64,000 nucleotides of DNA, taken from contig CM073896.1 in the NCBI GenBank assembly GCA_037176705.1, positions 18,302,708 to 18,366,707 of the forward strand, given 5' to 3'. The position numbers and the translations under genes are program-made. A model generated the notes under the pieces. It was given only the letters and a program-made list of their open reading frames with translations. It was not told the DNA's origin and searched no databases. Source of the stretch: Molossus alvarezi (taxonomy: Eukaryota > Chordata > Mammalia > Chiroptera > Molossidae). This document shows, piece by piece, positions 1-11,775 of the stretch. How positions within the stretch are numbered: the stretch's first letter is position 1; the number at the start of each line of letters is the position of its first letter.

Positions 1-47
1 TTCCTTGGTATGTAGGTTAATTGTTTTTCAGTAAATTTGGGGATGCT

Positions 48-440
48 ATGAACAAATCTATGTCCACAAATTGATAACCTAGATGAAATGGACCAATTCT
101 TTGAAAGATGTAATCTGCTAAAACTCACACAAGAAGAAACAAACTATCTTAATTGGCTTATACCTATTAAAGAAATTGAGTCAATAATTAATAACATTCT
201 TAATTTTTTTTTTATCCTCACCAGTGGAATGAATTAATAACATTCTAAAACAGGAACCATCAAGCCCAAGTGGGTTCACTGCTTAATTTTACCAAATATT
301 TAAAGAATAAATTGTTTGAATTATCTAGAAGTTCTTTCAGAACATGGAAGCAGATGAAATACTTCCTAACTCATTTTTTGAGGCCAACACTATTCTAGTA
401 CCAAAACCAGACAATGATATTACAAAAAAATAAAAATACA
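48..440 (+). mobile_element. LINE-1 ORF2 remnant, reverse transcriptase entry region
   Basis: Conceptual translation with frame changes gives the L1 ORF2 stretch around NLDEMDQFFERCN, then KEIESIINN, and later SGFTA and ILVPKPDN, which lead into the reverse transcriptase fingers of old mammalian L1s. Stops and frameshifts make it a dead fragment. It is interrupted at 201-231 by a tiny SINE-tail insertion. Confidence 0.8.
201..231 (-). mobile_element. 31-bp Ves SINE tail insertion with perfect TSD
   Basis: The inserted bases are a T-run followed by atcctcacc, the reverse complement of the Ves 3' tail (ggtgaggat plus A-tail). The 15-bp target aattaataacattct occurs on both sides, at 186-200 and 232-246, without mismatch. 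It is an extremely 5'-truncated retroposition inside the L1 ORF2 fossil. Confidence 0.7.
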
Positions 441-2330
441 GACCAATCTCTCAATAAATTTGGTAAGTTTTTAGCCATTATTTCATCAAATATTCTTTTC
501 TATTTCTTTCTCTCCCTTCCTTTGGTACTTCTATTATGTGTATGTTGGTATACTTTTTTCTGTTCTTCAGCTTGCATTGACCTATTTTCAAGTTCACTTA
601 TTCTTTCTTTTGCTGGTTCAAATTTACCGTTGAGCTCTGCTAGTGACTTTTTTATTTCCGTTCTTGTACTTTTCAACTCCAGAATTTACATTTAGTTCTT
701 TTTTAAAACGTATAACCCTTTATTGCTATTCCTTATTGGATGCAACATAGTTATCATACCTTCCTTTACTTCTTTAATTATAGTTTCCTTTATCTCTGTG
801 AGCATGTTTATAGTGGCTCTTTTGAAGTCTTTTTCTGATAAATCCAACACTGGTCATTCTCAAAGGCAGTTTCTTTGCCTGCTTCTTTTCAGGTGCATGG
901 ATCATATTTTTAATGTATGTTTGCATGCCTTGTAATTTTTTTGTTGAAAACTGAGCATTTTAGATAATATATTGTAGCAACTATGGATATTGATCTTCCC
1001 CTCACCACTTTGGATTTGTTATTGTTATTTGCTTGTTTACTTGTTTACTTGTTCAGTGAGTGGCTAGTTTATTTTCCTAAAGTCTATGTCTCCTCCCATA
1101 GTGTTAAGCCTCTGATATTTCTCCTCAAAGAGGCACAACTTTGGGTATAATCATAGTCACGCTTGTGACAATGGTCTTGCTAGAGTTCTCAGCTCCTTCT
1201 TTTCTGACCACACCCAGTTGTTCAGTTTCTCTAATTGGTGGCTGTTTGCTTTTTTATTGTTTTCAACAATGCCCTGGAGCATTAGTTGTTCTACAAATGA
1301 ATCCAATCAAATGTGGCTCCTTTGAAGGAATAGTTTCTGAGGTCATTGTTTGATATTTGCTCTGACTTCAAGAGGACTCCTCCCTAAGGATTTAGTCTGG
1401 GTTTTGGCTTGCACACTAGCAGGCCGTACTGTTTAGTCTATATTTTGAATCTCCTCCCAATTGCCTTTCACACAACCTTCACCATTTTTTAGAGTATCCT
1501 TAAGCTTGACTTTCCAAGCACTGTTACAAAAGAATTCAATCCCTTTGGGAAAATATTAAGAAGTATCTTTTTTTTTTGTTCCTTAATGGCCTGCTTTCCT
1601 CCTCTTCCCAACCCCATCATCTAGCAAAATATCTGAGCCAGGGCTTTGAAGCTGAGGGTGGGGACAATGACAAGCTTCTCTCTGTGTGACAATCCCACTC
1701 TTGGAGCTGAGAACTTGGTGAAGGAGTAGGGGCAGCCAGAGCTCCTCTGGGCTTGCATTTTCTTATCATCACCTCCAGGGCTGGGGTAAGAGTGACCAGG
1801 GTAAATCTCTTTAGCATGTCTTGTCCCCCATAGTCCCTACATTCCACAAGTGGGAGCTAAGTGGCAGAAGGGAGCCACATCTCTCAACCACACTTGTGAA
1901 ATTTAGCCTCAGCAATGGATAGCTGTGGACAGGATGAGAAACATGTCATTCTCCTCTTCTGTGGGAGGGGGGACACCTCTGTGTGCTGGGGAATAGAGGG
2001 AATCCTGTGTTCTTGATTGCAGAAGTCTGGAGTGGATCTCCACTCTGTTGAATTTAGAGTGGGAAGGGAGCAAGCAATATTGGTTCAAATACCACAGACA
2101 CTCACCTTTCTTAGCAAATTTTCATTAATTTTCTTAAATAGATGTTTTTTCCTTTAGAATTATTTCCAGAAGCTTTAAATGGTTGGTGTCTTGTCGGTTG
2201 TTTTTTTTTAGTTTTTCACCAGTTTCACTGAGTCAGTGGAGATTTTGTCATGCTGGAAGTTGATCTTACTCTGGGTAGTTTTGAGTATGTAGCTATTATT
2301 AATACCACTTTTTGTATAAATAACAAAGAA
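441..2330 (-). mobile_element. Old L1/HAL1 remnant: ORF1 N-part and 5'UTR, antisense
   Basis: Read on the minus strand, 441-690 gives a decayed ORF1 RNA-binding segment (pattern around STKGRER and NIF). From 690 onward it follows the 5' leader typical of old L1M/HAL1 elements, including the antisense text gttgaaaactgagcatttt. It is heavily decayed. The distal border near 2330 is a guess, and the subfamily would need a Repbase/Dfam comparison. Confidence 0.55.
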
Positions 2331-2383
2331 CTTCTGGCATGCTCTCTTTATCATGATATCGTGGACTACAAATGAGGTGTTAA

Positions 2384-2830
2384 AGTTCTAACACCCGGTA
2401 CCTGCAAATATAACCTTATTTGAAAATAGGATCTTTGCAGGTATAATCAAGTTAAGATGAGAGCATGCTGAATTGGGGTGGACCTAATCCAATGATGATA
2501 TCTTTGGAAGAGGAGGGAAATGTGGACACAGACAGACACACAATAAAACACCTGTGATCACAGAAGCAGAGATTGGACTGATGGGACTGTAAGCCCAGGA
2601 AGGCCAAGGATTGCTGGCAACCATCAGAAGCTTAAAGAGGCAAAAATGCTCTGTTCGGACCTCCAGAGAGGCCATGGTCCTGCTGATATTCTTGACTTCA
2701 GACTTCCAGCCTTCCGAACTGTGAAGCAATAGATACACAGGCCATGTGGGTAGCACTGTCTGGTGGGTAGCTGCCTTGAAAGGAGTTTCCAAAAAACCAT
2801 CTGGAAGGGTCACTCCTATTCTATTTCTCA
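2384..2830 (+). mobile_element. ERVL-MaLR LTR fragment (MLT1-like)
   Basis: Carries the usual MaLR LTR text order: ggtacctgcaaatataacc, an early atctttgcaggt, caagttaagatgagagc, cctaatccaatg, and a late ttgacttcagacttccagcc with gaactgtg. No flanking internal retroviral sequence is seen, so this is an old solo LTR or fragment. Confidence 0.75.
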
Positions 2831-2896
2831 TTTAATATCATCTCTTTCCCTTTTATTTCATAATCTGATTTCATGATCAGACTGCAATTCTATAAA

Positions 2897-2907
2897 TTAC
2901 ACATTGA

Positions 2908-2955
<48 letters not shown>

Positions 2956-2975
2956 ACCCCTCCCCACTTCTCTCT
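2897..2975 (+). repeat. (TC)n microsatellite, possibly the core of a decayed Ves
   Basis: About 42 bp of uninterrupted TC (2912-2953) follows acattgatgttt, which is the Ves sequence just before its own TC tract. Head and tail of a SINE are not visible, so only the simple repeat is certain. Confidence 0.7.
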
Positions 2976-5734
2976 CTGGTGTCAGTGAGAAACATGTCCT
3001 TGGGTGAGGAGTTTTTTAAAGTACATTTTAACTGCCATACCCAAAAATCTACAATAACCCCATCTCACCGTTTAACAAGGCAATAATTAGTCCTCAAGTT
3101 GCCATATCCTCCAAGAGTTTAGTTCAGATTCTCTTCTCTTTGGTGACTGGATTACTGCCTATAAAATAGCGCCACAGTGCTACGAGCAGAAGGGAGAGGC
3201 CGTCCAGAAAGCTGATTAATGATGCCCTTTTTCCTCAGATTTGGCATATTTTTATTCTTGGAAGCAGTATATAAAACACACTGTTTGCAACATTTATGTT
3301 TTTCTAACACCTAATAATTTACTCTTTTATGGTGTAAAATCTGTTTCTACAGACTTTTTTCTATTTATTTCTGACATCTTTGTCTCTCTCTACAATGTGG
3401 CTAATCCCAAAACACAGTGAAATTTAAGAGTGCCCACATAATGGTGAAGGGAGTTTCAGATCCAAGCTGGTAATGGAGTGTCTTAAATAAAAAATGGTAA
3501 CTCTTGCATTTCTGGACAAAGATGTCTCTGGATCATACTCCAAAATGATCACCAGGAGGCTGCGCACTCAAAGACTTTGAGAACCTTTGGACCATCTCAC
3601 ACAGTTAAGGATGTTAGACTGTAAAGATAAAAAAAAGTATAAGGAAAAGGGGGAAGAGAAGATGGGAGGATGCCCAAAAGAGGGACTAGATGACCATTAA
3701 CACATCTCCCCCATGTCTGCTATACCTCTTCAGGGAATGGGCAATCATCGAACGAGGAAGACTGAAGTCCAAAGAACACGGCAACCCACAAGAGAAATGA
3801 TTGCTCTAGAAATCCAAGGGCATTGATGAGTCGGTTATAAAGACACTCTGTGTGTGTCTGTCCTTTCCATCTGGCTTCCTTCTTGAAATCACCTTCCTGG
3901 CTTTCCCCACCCCTTCCTTTTCCCTCAATGCCACCCGGACATAACTGTGATGATATGGCTAACAAATCTACGGAAGCAAACGTGTTAGAATATGTCTTCA
4001 TAGGGCTTGCATTTTTTTATTGTAAAAATTATCATTTGGGTTTCACTGGACACGTACCTAGAAGCAGAACACCCAGGCAGTGCCAACTTTTCCAATTTTA
4101 TTGTTCCTCCAGGACACTGTTCTTTCTCAACATCTGTTGGAATCATGGAGGCCTTAAACCACAATTGAGTTATTCTCTCTTTCTTGAAAAACCGAGAAGG
4201 GCCCAGATTGAGTAAGACCTTGACTCCCAGGCTTGATATTGTGTAGATAATGTGGGAGCTTGAATATTTTTTTAGTAATTTAGCAAAGGTGGACATGACC
4301 ATGGAGGAGAAGAAACTAGAAGTCGAAAGATCCCTGAGGAGCCTGTGGACAGAACCAGAGCCAGGAGCAAGATGAGCATGAGTAGGGTCAGTAGGAGTGA
4401 GCAGGGTAGATTCTGTGCAGGCTAGTTGACTGATGGACTTGGGGAGCCATAGAGAGGGAAGAGCAAGAGATGACTTGGAGACTGTGGTCCTGGCTGGCAG
4501 GACAGTGAGTCAGAAATGTTCCTGGAGGAAGCATGGGCTGGCACTTGAGAAGCACCTCAGGAAACTACAATGGCCAGAATTGCCTTTTGACATGAGTAAA
4601 TATCACAAGAGCTAAGAGCCCATTGTAAAGCCTTGGTGAGATTTACCAAGCACAGTGGGTTGACCCTAAAGTTACTCCTTCAGGAATGTGAAAAGATGAC
4701 AGCTTCTTTATTTACTTGGCAGTTATTCTTCTCCCTAGGCTATGGCTAATCACCATACTGGGGGTGGGGGAGCGGGGAGGCGGGCGGCGGGGGCGGGGGG
4801 GGGGGGAACATGGTCTCATTACTCACACTGTCCACAAGGCTTTTGCCCTACAAGCAGAAACTTAGTGTCCTGACTTTTTTAGTGCAGAGCAAGACATCAA
4901 CTCTTGCACTGACAGTTAAAATGAAATTCTAACTTTTTAGCATTACCTAAACCCTTACCCTTTCAAAATGCAAATGACTTTGGAAAAATTACTACTTTAT
5001 GAAAATCTTTCTCACTTTAGTGTGAAATAATTTGTTGGGTAACTTTCCAATCTCATGCCAGCTGAGACAGGTCCAAAGAGAACAAAGCACAGGAAAACTG
5101 GCTACAGCAGGGACACAAACATTGATGTGCCAGTGAGAGTACTTGGTGGCAAGCAACAGAAACCAATTCTAAGTTGAGCAGAAAGGGAATTTATTACAAG
5201 GATTTAAAGATAAAAGTTGTTGGAAGACATTGAAGTGAGTGGGATGACTGGAGGATCGTGTGCTGGTAATGGGCAGAAACGAAGAGGGGATACAGGAAAG
5301 TCCCCCATAGGACTTGCTGCTGGGGATACCACCAATGGTATGGTTCAGTAGACATCGCCACCAGATCACTAAGCCCCGTTGTCACACCTCTGGTTTCTTG
5401 TCTCTCCTGTTACCTCCATGAGTTCTTCATGCCATTCATTTAAGAGCCCACGGCCTGAATGGTAGAGTCTGGCTGAACTAGTCACACTGCCTGCCTCACT
5501 TCCAGAATATAAGTGGCTAGAAGATTCATCTGTGCACAATGAAACAATGAAAGACAGTCCCCAACCTTCCATAACTCTTGGCATTTCTTCCAAAGAGGCT
5601 GCCCAGTGTTGAGTTGCAAATATGGCAAATGTTCCCTACAGTAGATAAAATTAGAGAAGGTGCCAGAGTGGTTGGGTCCCACCTGTATTAAATCTTTTTA
5701 CATATGTCAATGTGCATGCCCAGGGAGAGTTCAT
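2976..5734. other. No gene seen; single-copy DNA with old repeat traces
   Basis: Short open frames on both strands show no conserved motif or codon structure. Around 5128-5300 the text resembles a common ancient interspersed repeat (caagcaacagaaacc, then gggaatttattacaagg), but I cannot name its family. The G-rich tract at 4760 is listed separately. Confidence 0.6.
4760..4807 (+). repeat. G-rich tract, strong G-quadruplex candidate
   Basis: Forty-eight bases consist almost entirely of G with short A, T or C interruptions, giving many runs of three or more G and ending in an uninterrupted G run. Such tracts are expected to fold as quadruplexes and are unstable in copy number and in assembly. 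Confidence 0.8.
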
Positions 5735-5848
5735 TATCTTTAATTTTATGAATAAGGAAACCACGATTCAAAGAGATTGAGTAACTTGCTAAAGGTCCTA
5801 CATTTAGAAGGGAATGAACAGGGATTCCAAAGTGTCCCTGGTGGATCC
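5735..5848 (-). mobile_element. MIR SINE fragment
   Basis: Antisense MIR core pattern: aaggaaaccacgattcaaag, then gattgagtaacttgctaaag and a decayed gggattcc. It is ancient and incomplete. Confidence 0.55.
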
Positions 5849-5957
5849 AACAGGCTGAGGGGATTAGTAGCACTGGAGTGGGGTGGTCTGGGCATCAGGA
5901 GTTTGTTGGCAGAGCATGGAGGGTTCTTCTACTTGAAGCGCTGGGCTTGGAGAAGGT

Positions 5958-6345
5958 GTTTATTTGCTAAGGCTGCCATAACAAAGTACCACAGACTGGG
6001 TGGCTTCAACAACAGAAATTTCTCACAGCCTGGAAGCTGGAAGTTCAAGATCAAGGTGTCAGTTGGGTTGGTTTCTTCTAAGGCCTCTCTTTTTGGCTTG
6101 TAGATGATCACCTTCTCCCTGTGTCTCCACGAGGCCTTTCCTCTGTGCATACCTGTGTCCTAACCTCCTCTTCTTATAAGAACAAAAGTTAGATTGGGTA
6201 AGGGCCAACCCTAATAACATCCTTTAATTTAATTACCTTTTTAAAAGTCTGATCTTCAATTAACAGTCAAATTCTGAGGTCCTTGGGGTTAGGACGCCAA
6301 TATAACAATTGGAAGTGGACACACAATTCAGCCCTAACACAAAAG
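5958..6345 (-). mobile_element. ERVL-MaLR LTR (MLT1-like), antisense
   Basis: Nearly complete antisense MaLR LTR. It starts ggctgccataacaaagtacc, continues actgggtggcttcaacaac and ccaagatcaaggtgtca-like text, and ends with gacacacaattcagcccta. It is well recognisable despite small deletions. Confidence 0.85.
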
Positions 6346-6681
6346 CAACCAGTCCGGGAACCTTCCTGGTGGGAGAATGCCAGAAAAGGAAGGCAGGGGA
6401 CCCGGCAGAGAACACCCTCAGCCCACATTTCACAGATCTGAGGAATAACTGCCATACCTGCCTTCACCACCATTCAAGTTGTTAGGTTAGTCTTTATTTA
6501 GAACCTAGATAAACCCAAGACAAGTGTATTCCTCACTGAATCTCAATATAACCTCTCTCCTTCAGGTTAAATTATCCTTCCATCGACAGTGTTTTTTGCC
6601 TGTTTCATGCAGAAGAGTTCTGTCCAGTTCCAGATGCTAAATTGCCAAACCTATGCTGGGAGATCCATGCAATGGGGGAGT

Positions 6682-7335
6682 CCTATGAATTGAATTGTAT
6701 TGGAAGCCCTGTGCAGTGGTATTTGGAGATGGAGACTTTGGAAGAAAATTAGAATCTCAGGTCGTGTGGGTGGGCTCTAATGATGGGATTAGTGCCCTTA
6801 TAAGAAGAGACACCAGAGGTCCATAAGCCAGTCCAAGAAAGACAAGTACCATGTGATTTCATTCATATGTGGAATTTAATGAACAAACTGAAATACCAGG
6901 CAAATAGAGACAAAGTCATAGATAGAGAGCAGGCAGACACCTTCGGGACCGGGAGGGAGGTATATTGGGGTGGGGAAGGAATTGAACAAAAAAAAGAGAG
7001 AGAGAGAGCTCACAGACATGGACAACAGTGTGGTGATTGTGGGGAGTGGGAGGCGGTGGAGGTGGAAGAGGGCGTAGAGGGGTACGTGGTGATTGAAAAA
7101 ATAAAATGAATACAAGAGACGCCACGTAGCTTTCTCGTGCCCTCTCCCTTACACGAAGAATATTTACCCACGTGAACACAGTGAGAAAGTGGCCAGCTAC
7201 AAGCCAGGAAGAAAGTCTTCACCGGAACCCACCACGCTGGCACACTGATCTTTAACTTCTATCCTCAGAACTGGGAGAAATGTCATTTCTGTTGTTTAAG
7301 CCACCCTCTGTGGTACTTCCTGATGGCGTGAGCGG
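6682..7335 (+). mobile_element. ERVL-MaLR LTR split by an L1 insertion
   Basis: The 5' part (6682-6815) has ggtatttggagatgg and gggattagtgcccttataag. The 3' part resumes at 7114 and reaches tttctgttgtttaagccacc near 7300. The two halves join logically once the L1 tail at 6816-7113 is removed. Confidence 0.8.
6816..7113 (+). mobile_element. 5'-truncated bat LINE-1 3' end
   Basis: Contains the bat L1 3' text gaaagacaagtaccatgtga and catatgtggaatttaatgaa, a G-rich 3'UTR and an A-rich end. The target aagagacacca (6805-6815) recurs as aagagacgcca (7114-7124), one mismatch in 11. It is inserted in the MaLR LTR and is therefore younger than it. Confidence 0.8.
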
Positions 7336-7439
7336 ATTCAGACAGGGGCGAGGGGCTGTTCCAGGAGCCCCCTTCCCCTCCCTGCCTGCCCTCTGGGTCT
7401 TCCTATCTCCCTGCCTCTTCCTTTCCAGGGCTCCCTCCC

Positions 7440-7872
7440 TGGACTCATTTCCTAGGGTTGCTGGAAAAGTGACTGCAAAGCTGGCGCCTTACACCAGAGA
7501 AACGGATTCTCCCACAGAGCTGGAGGCCAGAAGTCTGAGGTCCAGGCCTTGGCAAGGCTCTCCTCTCCCTGAAAGTTCTAGAAGAGAATCCTCCTGCCTT
7601 TCCCGCTGCTAGTGGCTCCTTGGCCGAGGCCGCATCGCTCCGGGCTTGGCCTCCATCTCCACACGGCCTTCTTCCCGATGCCTCTCTGCACCTCCAATCC
7701 CTCTCCTTTCTCTCACAGATACCTATCAGGCACCGGCTTGAGGCCCACCCTAAATCTGGAATGATCTCATCTTGAGATCTTTAACGTAATTGCACCTGCA
7801 AAGACTCTATTCCCAAATAAGGTCACAGTCATAGGTTTTGCAGGTTAGGACTTAGACATGACTTGGGGGAGG
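7440..7872 (-). mobile_element. ERVL-MaLR-type LTR, antisense
   Basis: Shows agctggaggccagaagtctg, then tctagaagagaatcctcctg, and near the end cctgcaaagactctattccc with aaataaggtcacagtcatag. This is the reverse complement of the same LTR class as the copy at 2384-2830. Confidence 0.75.
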
Positions 7873-9922
7873 GGTGCTTGTCTACCCACTCTACCCACAC
7901 ACCTCCCCCCACCCTAGATCATCTTGCCCTCCCCAGGCCTTGATAACAGCGCCTTGATAACAGCTGGATTGGAGCCAGACATCGCCGGATCACGTATTGC
8001 ATTTGATCCTCACAATGGGACACCAGTACCTAAGGAGGACAATTTTTTTCCGTCTCCAACCAGGAACATAAGAACAGTCTTCTAATGAGCCTCCTCACTG
8101 GGAAGGAAACAGTTCACACATTAATATGTGTGTTTTTATACAAAGACTATTTACCCAACTGGCAACTTCAGACAAGTCCCAACAGCCAGTGTGCCTTGTT
8201 AAGGATTCATTGATTTTGGGTGGCCCAGATTCCATTGTCACTTACGATATGATCAGTGTGGGCCAAGTTCCAAACGCCTTTGGCTGTGTTCAGAGTATGA
8301 GGAAGGGGAGAAGAGTTAAATAGCCCCGCCCCACCCCCCCGAATCTGAAGGCTTTATTTATATGCCCCAGCCCTTTCCCCACTGAATAAAGCATTCTGTA
8401 CCCAAGCGCGAGGCCAGTCCCCAGCTGGTACCATTCCCAAAGCCACCAGCCTCTGGGCAGCCTCTCAGCACAGAATCTTCAGGGGCCGCCAAGGACCCAG
8501 CTCCAGGAGTAAAACTGTCCCACAGCAGGGGTGGCTATTCTTGCAGTAGTCGTCGATGAGTCCTTGAGCACGTCCCCCAGTGGATTCAGCCGGGAGAAAC
8601 GGGCACAGCTCGTCCGAACGGTCTGGCTGAGAGCCGGTCAGACTGAAGGCACTCTCACCACCACCAGGCAGTTAGTTCTTTCACAGAAACCTCCCAGGGT
8701 GGGGCTTCCGAGCCCTGCACCGCGCCCCTCCACCCCCGCCCGATCCTACTTCTCCTCCACTAGAGCCAGAGAATATTTCTGGAGGTGAAGGGGACACAGA
8801 GGATGGGCGCTGGGAGGTTTGGCGGTGCGACCTCGCCCTCAGCAGCAGCGCTGTGCATTTGGGAGCTGTGGCAAAGGCTTTGGGTGCCGCCTCGGTGCTT
8901 GGCCTCCCCGAGCTACTCAGACCCAGGAGCAGTGTCTGATACCCTGGAAGCTAGCAGGGCTGCTTCCCCCGCACTCCGATTCTGCAGTGAAAGTGGGTGC
9001 TCTGGCCACGCAGATCCCACCCACTCCTCCCCCCTCCCCTCAGCTCCAAAGGCAGGTGAGGCCGTTTCAATGGAATGAATTGTCCCAAATCTGGATGAGA
9101 GACATTCAGGTGGGTCGGTTAATGACGTAAGATGCTATGAAAATTTATGTAAAAATGATGAATTTCTCACACACATTCCTCTCCACTCCCTCTCCAAACC
9201 CCATTAAAGTGACAGAAAAGAGATAACAAGACATCTATCCACAAAAGCAAAGAGAACACGAAAAGCACCAGAGCAGAGAGGTCAGCTAAACTTCTGAAAG
9301 TGGTGATGAAAGGAGTAGCCAGGGGAGGTGGGGAGCCCTGGGCGGGGGCTGGGCCGGGGGCTGTGGGCAGGCTCACACTGCAGAACCCAGGAAGTCTCAC
9401 CAAGTAGCGGGTATTTCTCAGGGGAGGGTATGAGTGGGCCGAGAAGGGAGGATTCAATGAAATGCTATAAAAGGAGTTACGGATCCCTTTGCCCGCCACC
9501 TCTCATCCAGAAGGGTGTCGCTCCAGAGACAATAAGCAGAGGGCCCAGGCTCGTGAGCCCAGGCCCAGGTGTACACAGCAGGTGAGGTCTCAGCCAAGCC
9601 CTGCCTCAGTTCCTAACCACACTGGCCTCAAGCTCCGGAAGCCAGGCTCAGACGCTCTCCTCTCCATCCCACCCCAGGCCAGAGCAGGAAACGAGAGAGT
9701 CCCACGTTGGGGAAACTGATCAACCTCAGATTCTTGACTGCAGTTAACAACATCTGAGGGTCTCTCAACAAAACAGCCAGTTACTCTCTGGGACACTCCA
9801 CCAAAGGAAAACGCCTGCATGCAGAATTTCCCATCATTGTATTCGGTGCTCACTCTTAAATATGTAAGAACTCAAGGAGTAGCAGATATTTGGGGAAAGT
9901 CTTTGTGAAGAAAGACAGAGAC
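7873..9922. other. GC-rich stretch without recognised gene
   Basis: CpG is locally elevated around 8520-8640, but I see no exon, splice-bounded frame or protein motif. From about 9540 to 9922 the text weakly resembles the leader of an ancient HAL1 (ttgactgcagttaacaacat and nearby). If so, it is the left flank of the old element that the young HAL1 entered; this is uncertain. Confidence 0.45.
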
Positions 9923-9946
9923 AAAAACCAACAGAAAGCTTCCGGT

Positions 9947-9957
9947 CAAGATGGTGG
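9947..9957 (+). promoter_or_regulatory. YY1-like site at the HAL1 5' end
   Basis: The motif caagatggtgg lies about 10 bases from the element start. In human L1 a YY1 site at a similar position directs accurate transcription initiation. Its presence argues that this copy is full-length at the 5' end and may retain its internal promoter. Confidence 0.65.
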
Positions 9958-10833
9958 CGTAGGTAAACGCGGTATCGCGTCCTCCCACAACCACATCAAA
10001 GTTACAACTAAACTAAAGAACAACCATCATTCAAAACCGCCTGAAATCAAGCTGAATGGAAGTCGTACAACTACGGAACTAAGGGGAAAAAAAAAAAGCA
10101 GCTACATCCAGACCGGTAGGAGGGGCGGCGGCGCGAGGGGGGGCGGCGGCACAGCGGCGGCGAGACGGGCTGGTCCCACACCCAAGCGTGGTGGATAAAA
10201 ATCAGGAGGCTCCCGCGGCTGGGAAGGTCCTTCCTGAGGACTGAGGGGTCCCCGTCCCACACCAGGTGCCCCGCTCAGGGTTCCAGTGCCAGGAAGAGAA
10301 TCCCCATAACTTCTGGCTGAAAAAACCAGCGGAAACTGAGGCTCAGGGAAGCTGAAGCGGCTGGAGCCCCAGGCAGCTCCCTAAAGGGCCCGCGCACGGA
10401 CTTATCGGACTCTCTCCCTCTAAGCTCGGAGGGGAGGCAGCTCGAGGGGCGCCAGAGACACACAGGGAAGAACTGAGCTGTTTGGCACTGGAGCGAGGGC
10501 TGGAGAGGGGCCTTCATCGGGGACAAACGTGCTGTAAGAGGCCTTTGTTCCTTTGGTGAGCCCTTCCCGGGGCGGCAGACAGAAGCCATATCTGGGACTC
10601 CAGCAACCTGGCTCGCACTGGTAGCCCCGCCCTGCTGACTCCCTGAGGCCCCGCCCCGCCCCGCCCCACACAACTTTCAAGCTGTTGTCACTTGCTTAAC
10701 CATAGGATTGGCCGGTCTTGGATCCTGCTTCAGGTTTTTCCTAAATTCTTTCAAACGAGCAGCACCGGGTCTCAGCGAGCCCCATACCGCTCATTAAGTA
10801 ATACACAGAAACAAACACAGGGAGGCAGCCAAA

Positions 10834-11775
10834 ATGAGGATACAAAGAAACAGGTCCCAAATGAAAGAACAGAACAAAACCCCAATAAAAGAACTAAGCG
10901 AAAGGGAGATAAGCAACCTAACAGATACTGAGTTCAAAATACTGCTTATAAGGATGCTCAATGAACTTGGTGAGAACCTCAGTGAACTTAGGGAGGGCAT
11001 CAAGAGCATAAAAAAGTACCAGTTAGAAATCATGGATACACAGTTAGAATTAAAGGAGGCATTAACTGAAATAAAGAATAATTTACACAGCTTCAATAAT
11101 AGAGTATGTAGATCCAAGGAGCAAACCATCGATTTGGAATATAAGGAAGCAAAAAATCCCCAATCAGAAGAGCAAAAAGAAAAAAGAATCCAAAAAAATG
11201 AGGATAGAGTAAGGAGCCTCTGGGATAACTTCAAGCGTGCCAACATTCGCATCTTGGGGGTGCCCGAAGGAGAAGAGAGAGAACAAGAAATCGAAAACCT
11301 GTTTGAAACAATAATGGCAGAAAACTTTCCTAACTTGGTGAAGGAAACAGACATACAAGTCCAGGAAGCACAGAGAGTCCCAAACAAGATGAACCCCAAG
11401 AGGCACACACCAAGACACATCATCATCAAAATGCAAAAGGTTCAAGACAAAGAGAGAATATTAAAAGCAGCAAGAGAAAGGCAGATAGTTACCTACAAGG
11501 GAGTACCCATTAGGCTGTCAGCTGATTTCTCAAAAGAAACTTTGCAGGCCAGAAGGGAGTGGCAAGAAATATTTAGAGTGATGAAAACCAAGAACCTACA
11601 ACCAAAATTACTCTATCCTGCAAAGCTGTCATTTAGAATCGATGGACATACAAAAACTTTCCCAGACAAGAAAAAGTTAAAGGAGTTCATCACCACCAAA
11701 CCATTATTATATGAAATGATGAAGGGTCTTTTTGAAGAAAAAGATAAAATGTATGAACAAACAAAATGGCAATGA
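10834..11775 (+). CDS. LINE-1/HAL1 ORF1 protein, RNA-binding chaperone
   Basis: Open frame of 313 codons. Known L1 ORF1 proteins are trimeric, bind single-stranded nucleic acid and coat the element RNA in cytoplasmic RNPs. Residues 35-125 are rich in Glu, Lys and Leu with heptad-like spacing, fitting the coiled coil. The RRM begins near RANIRILGVPEGEE (135-148), continues through ENFPNLVKE and TPRHIIIKM (192-200). The C-terminal domain shows RLSADFSKETLQARREW (227-243) and YPAKLSF (261-267). Human ORF1p has 338 residues, so the N-terminus here is somewhat shorter. The start at 10834 is the first ATG of the frame before the conserved part, and sits just after the leader. There is no stop or frameshift. 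It is a transposon protein, not a host gene; expression cannot be judged here. Confidence 0.9.
   Translation: MRIQRNRSQMKEQNKTPIKELSEREISNLTDTEFKILLIRMLNELGENLSELREGIKSIKKYQLEIMDTQLELKEALTEIKNNLHSFNNRVCRSKEQTIDLEYKEAKNPQSEEQKEKRIQKNEDRVRSLWDNFKRANIRILGVPEGEEREQEIENLFETIMAENFPNLVKETDIQVQEAQRVPNKMNPKRHTPRHIIIKMQKVQDKERILKAARERQIVTYKGVPIRLSADFSKETLQARREWQEIFRVMKTKNLQPKLLYPAKLSFRIDGHTKTFPDKKKLKEFITTKPLLYEMMKGLFEEKDKMYEQTKWQ

Noticed and set aside
1..2330. A twin-primed (5'-inverted) single L1 formed by the sense ORF2 and antisense ORF1 pieces
   Set aside because: Twin priming would place the inverted upstream part on the other side of the 3' part; the order here does not fit, so they are treated as two elements.
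10794..11429. Minus-strand open frame of 211 codons
   Set aside because: It is the antisense of HAL1 ORF1, which has a clear homologous product on the plus strand.
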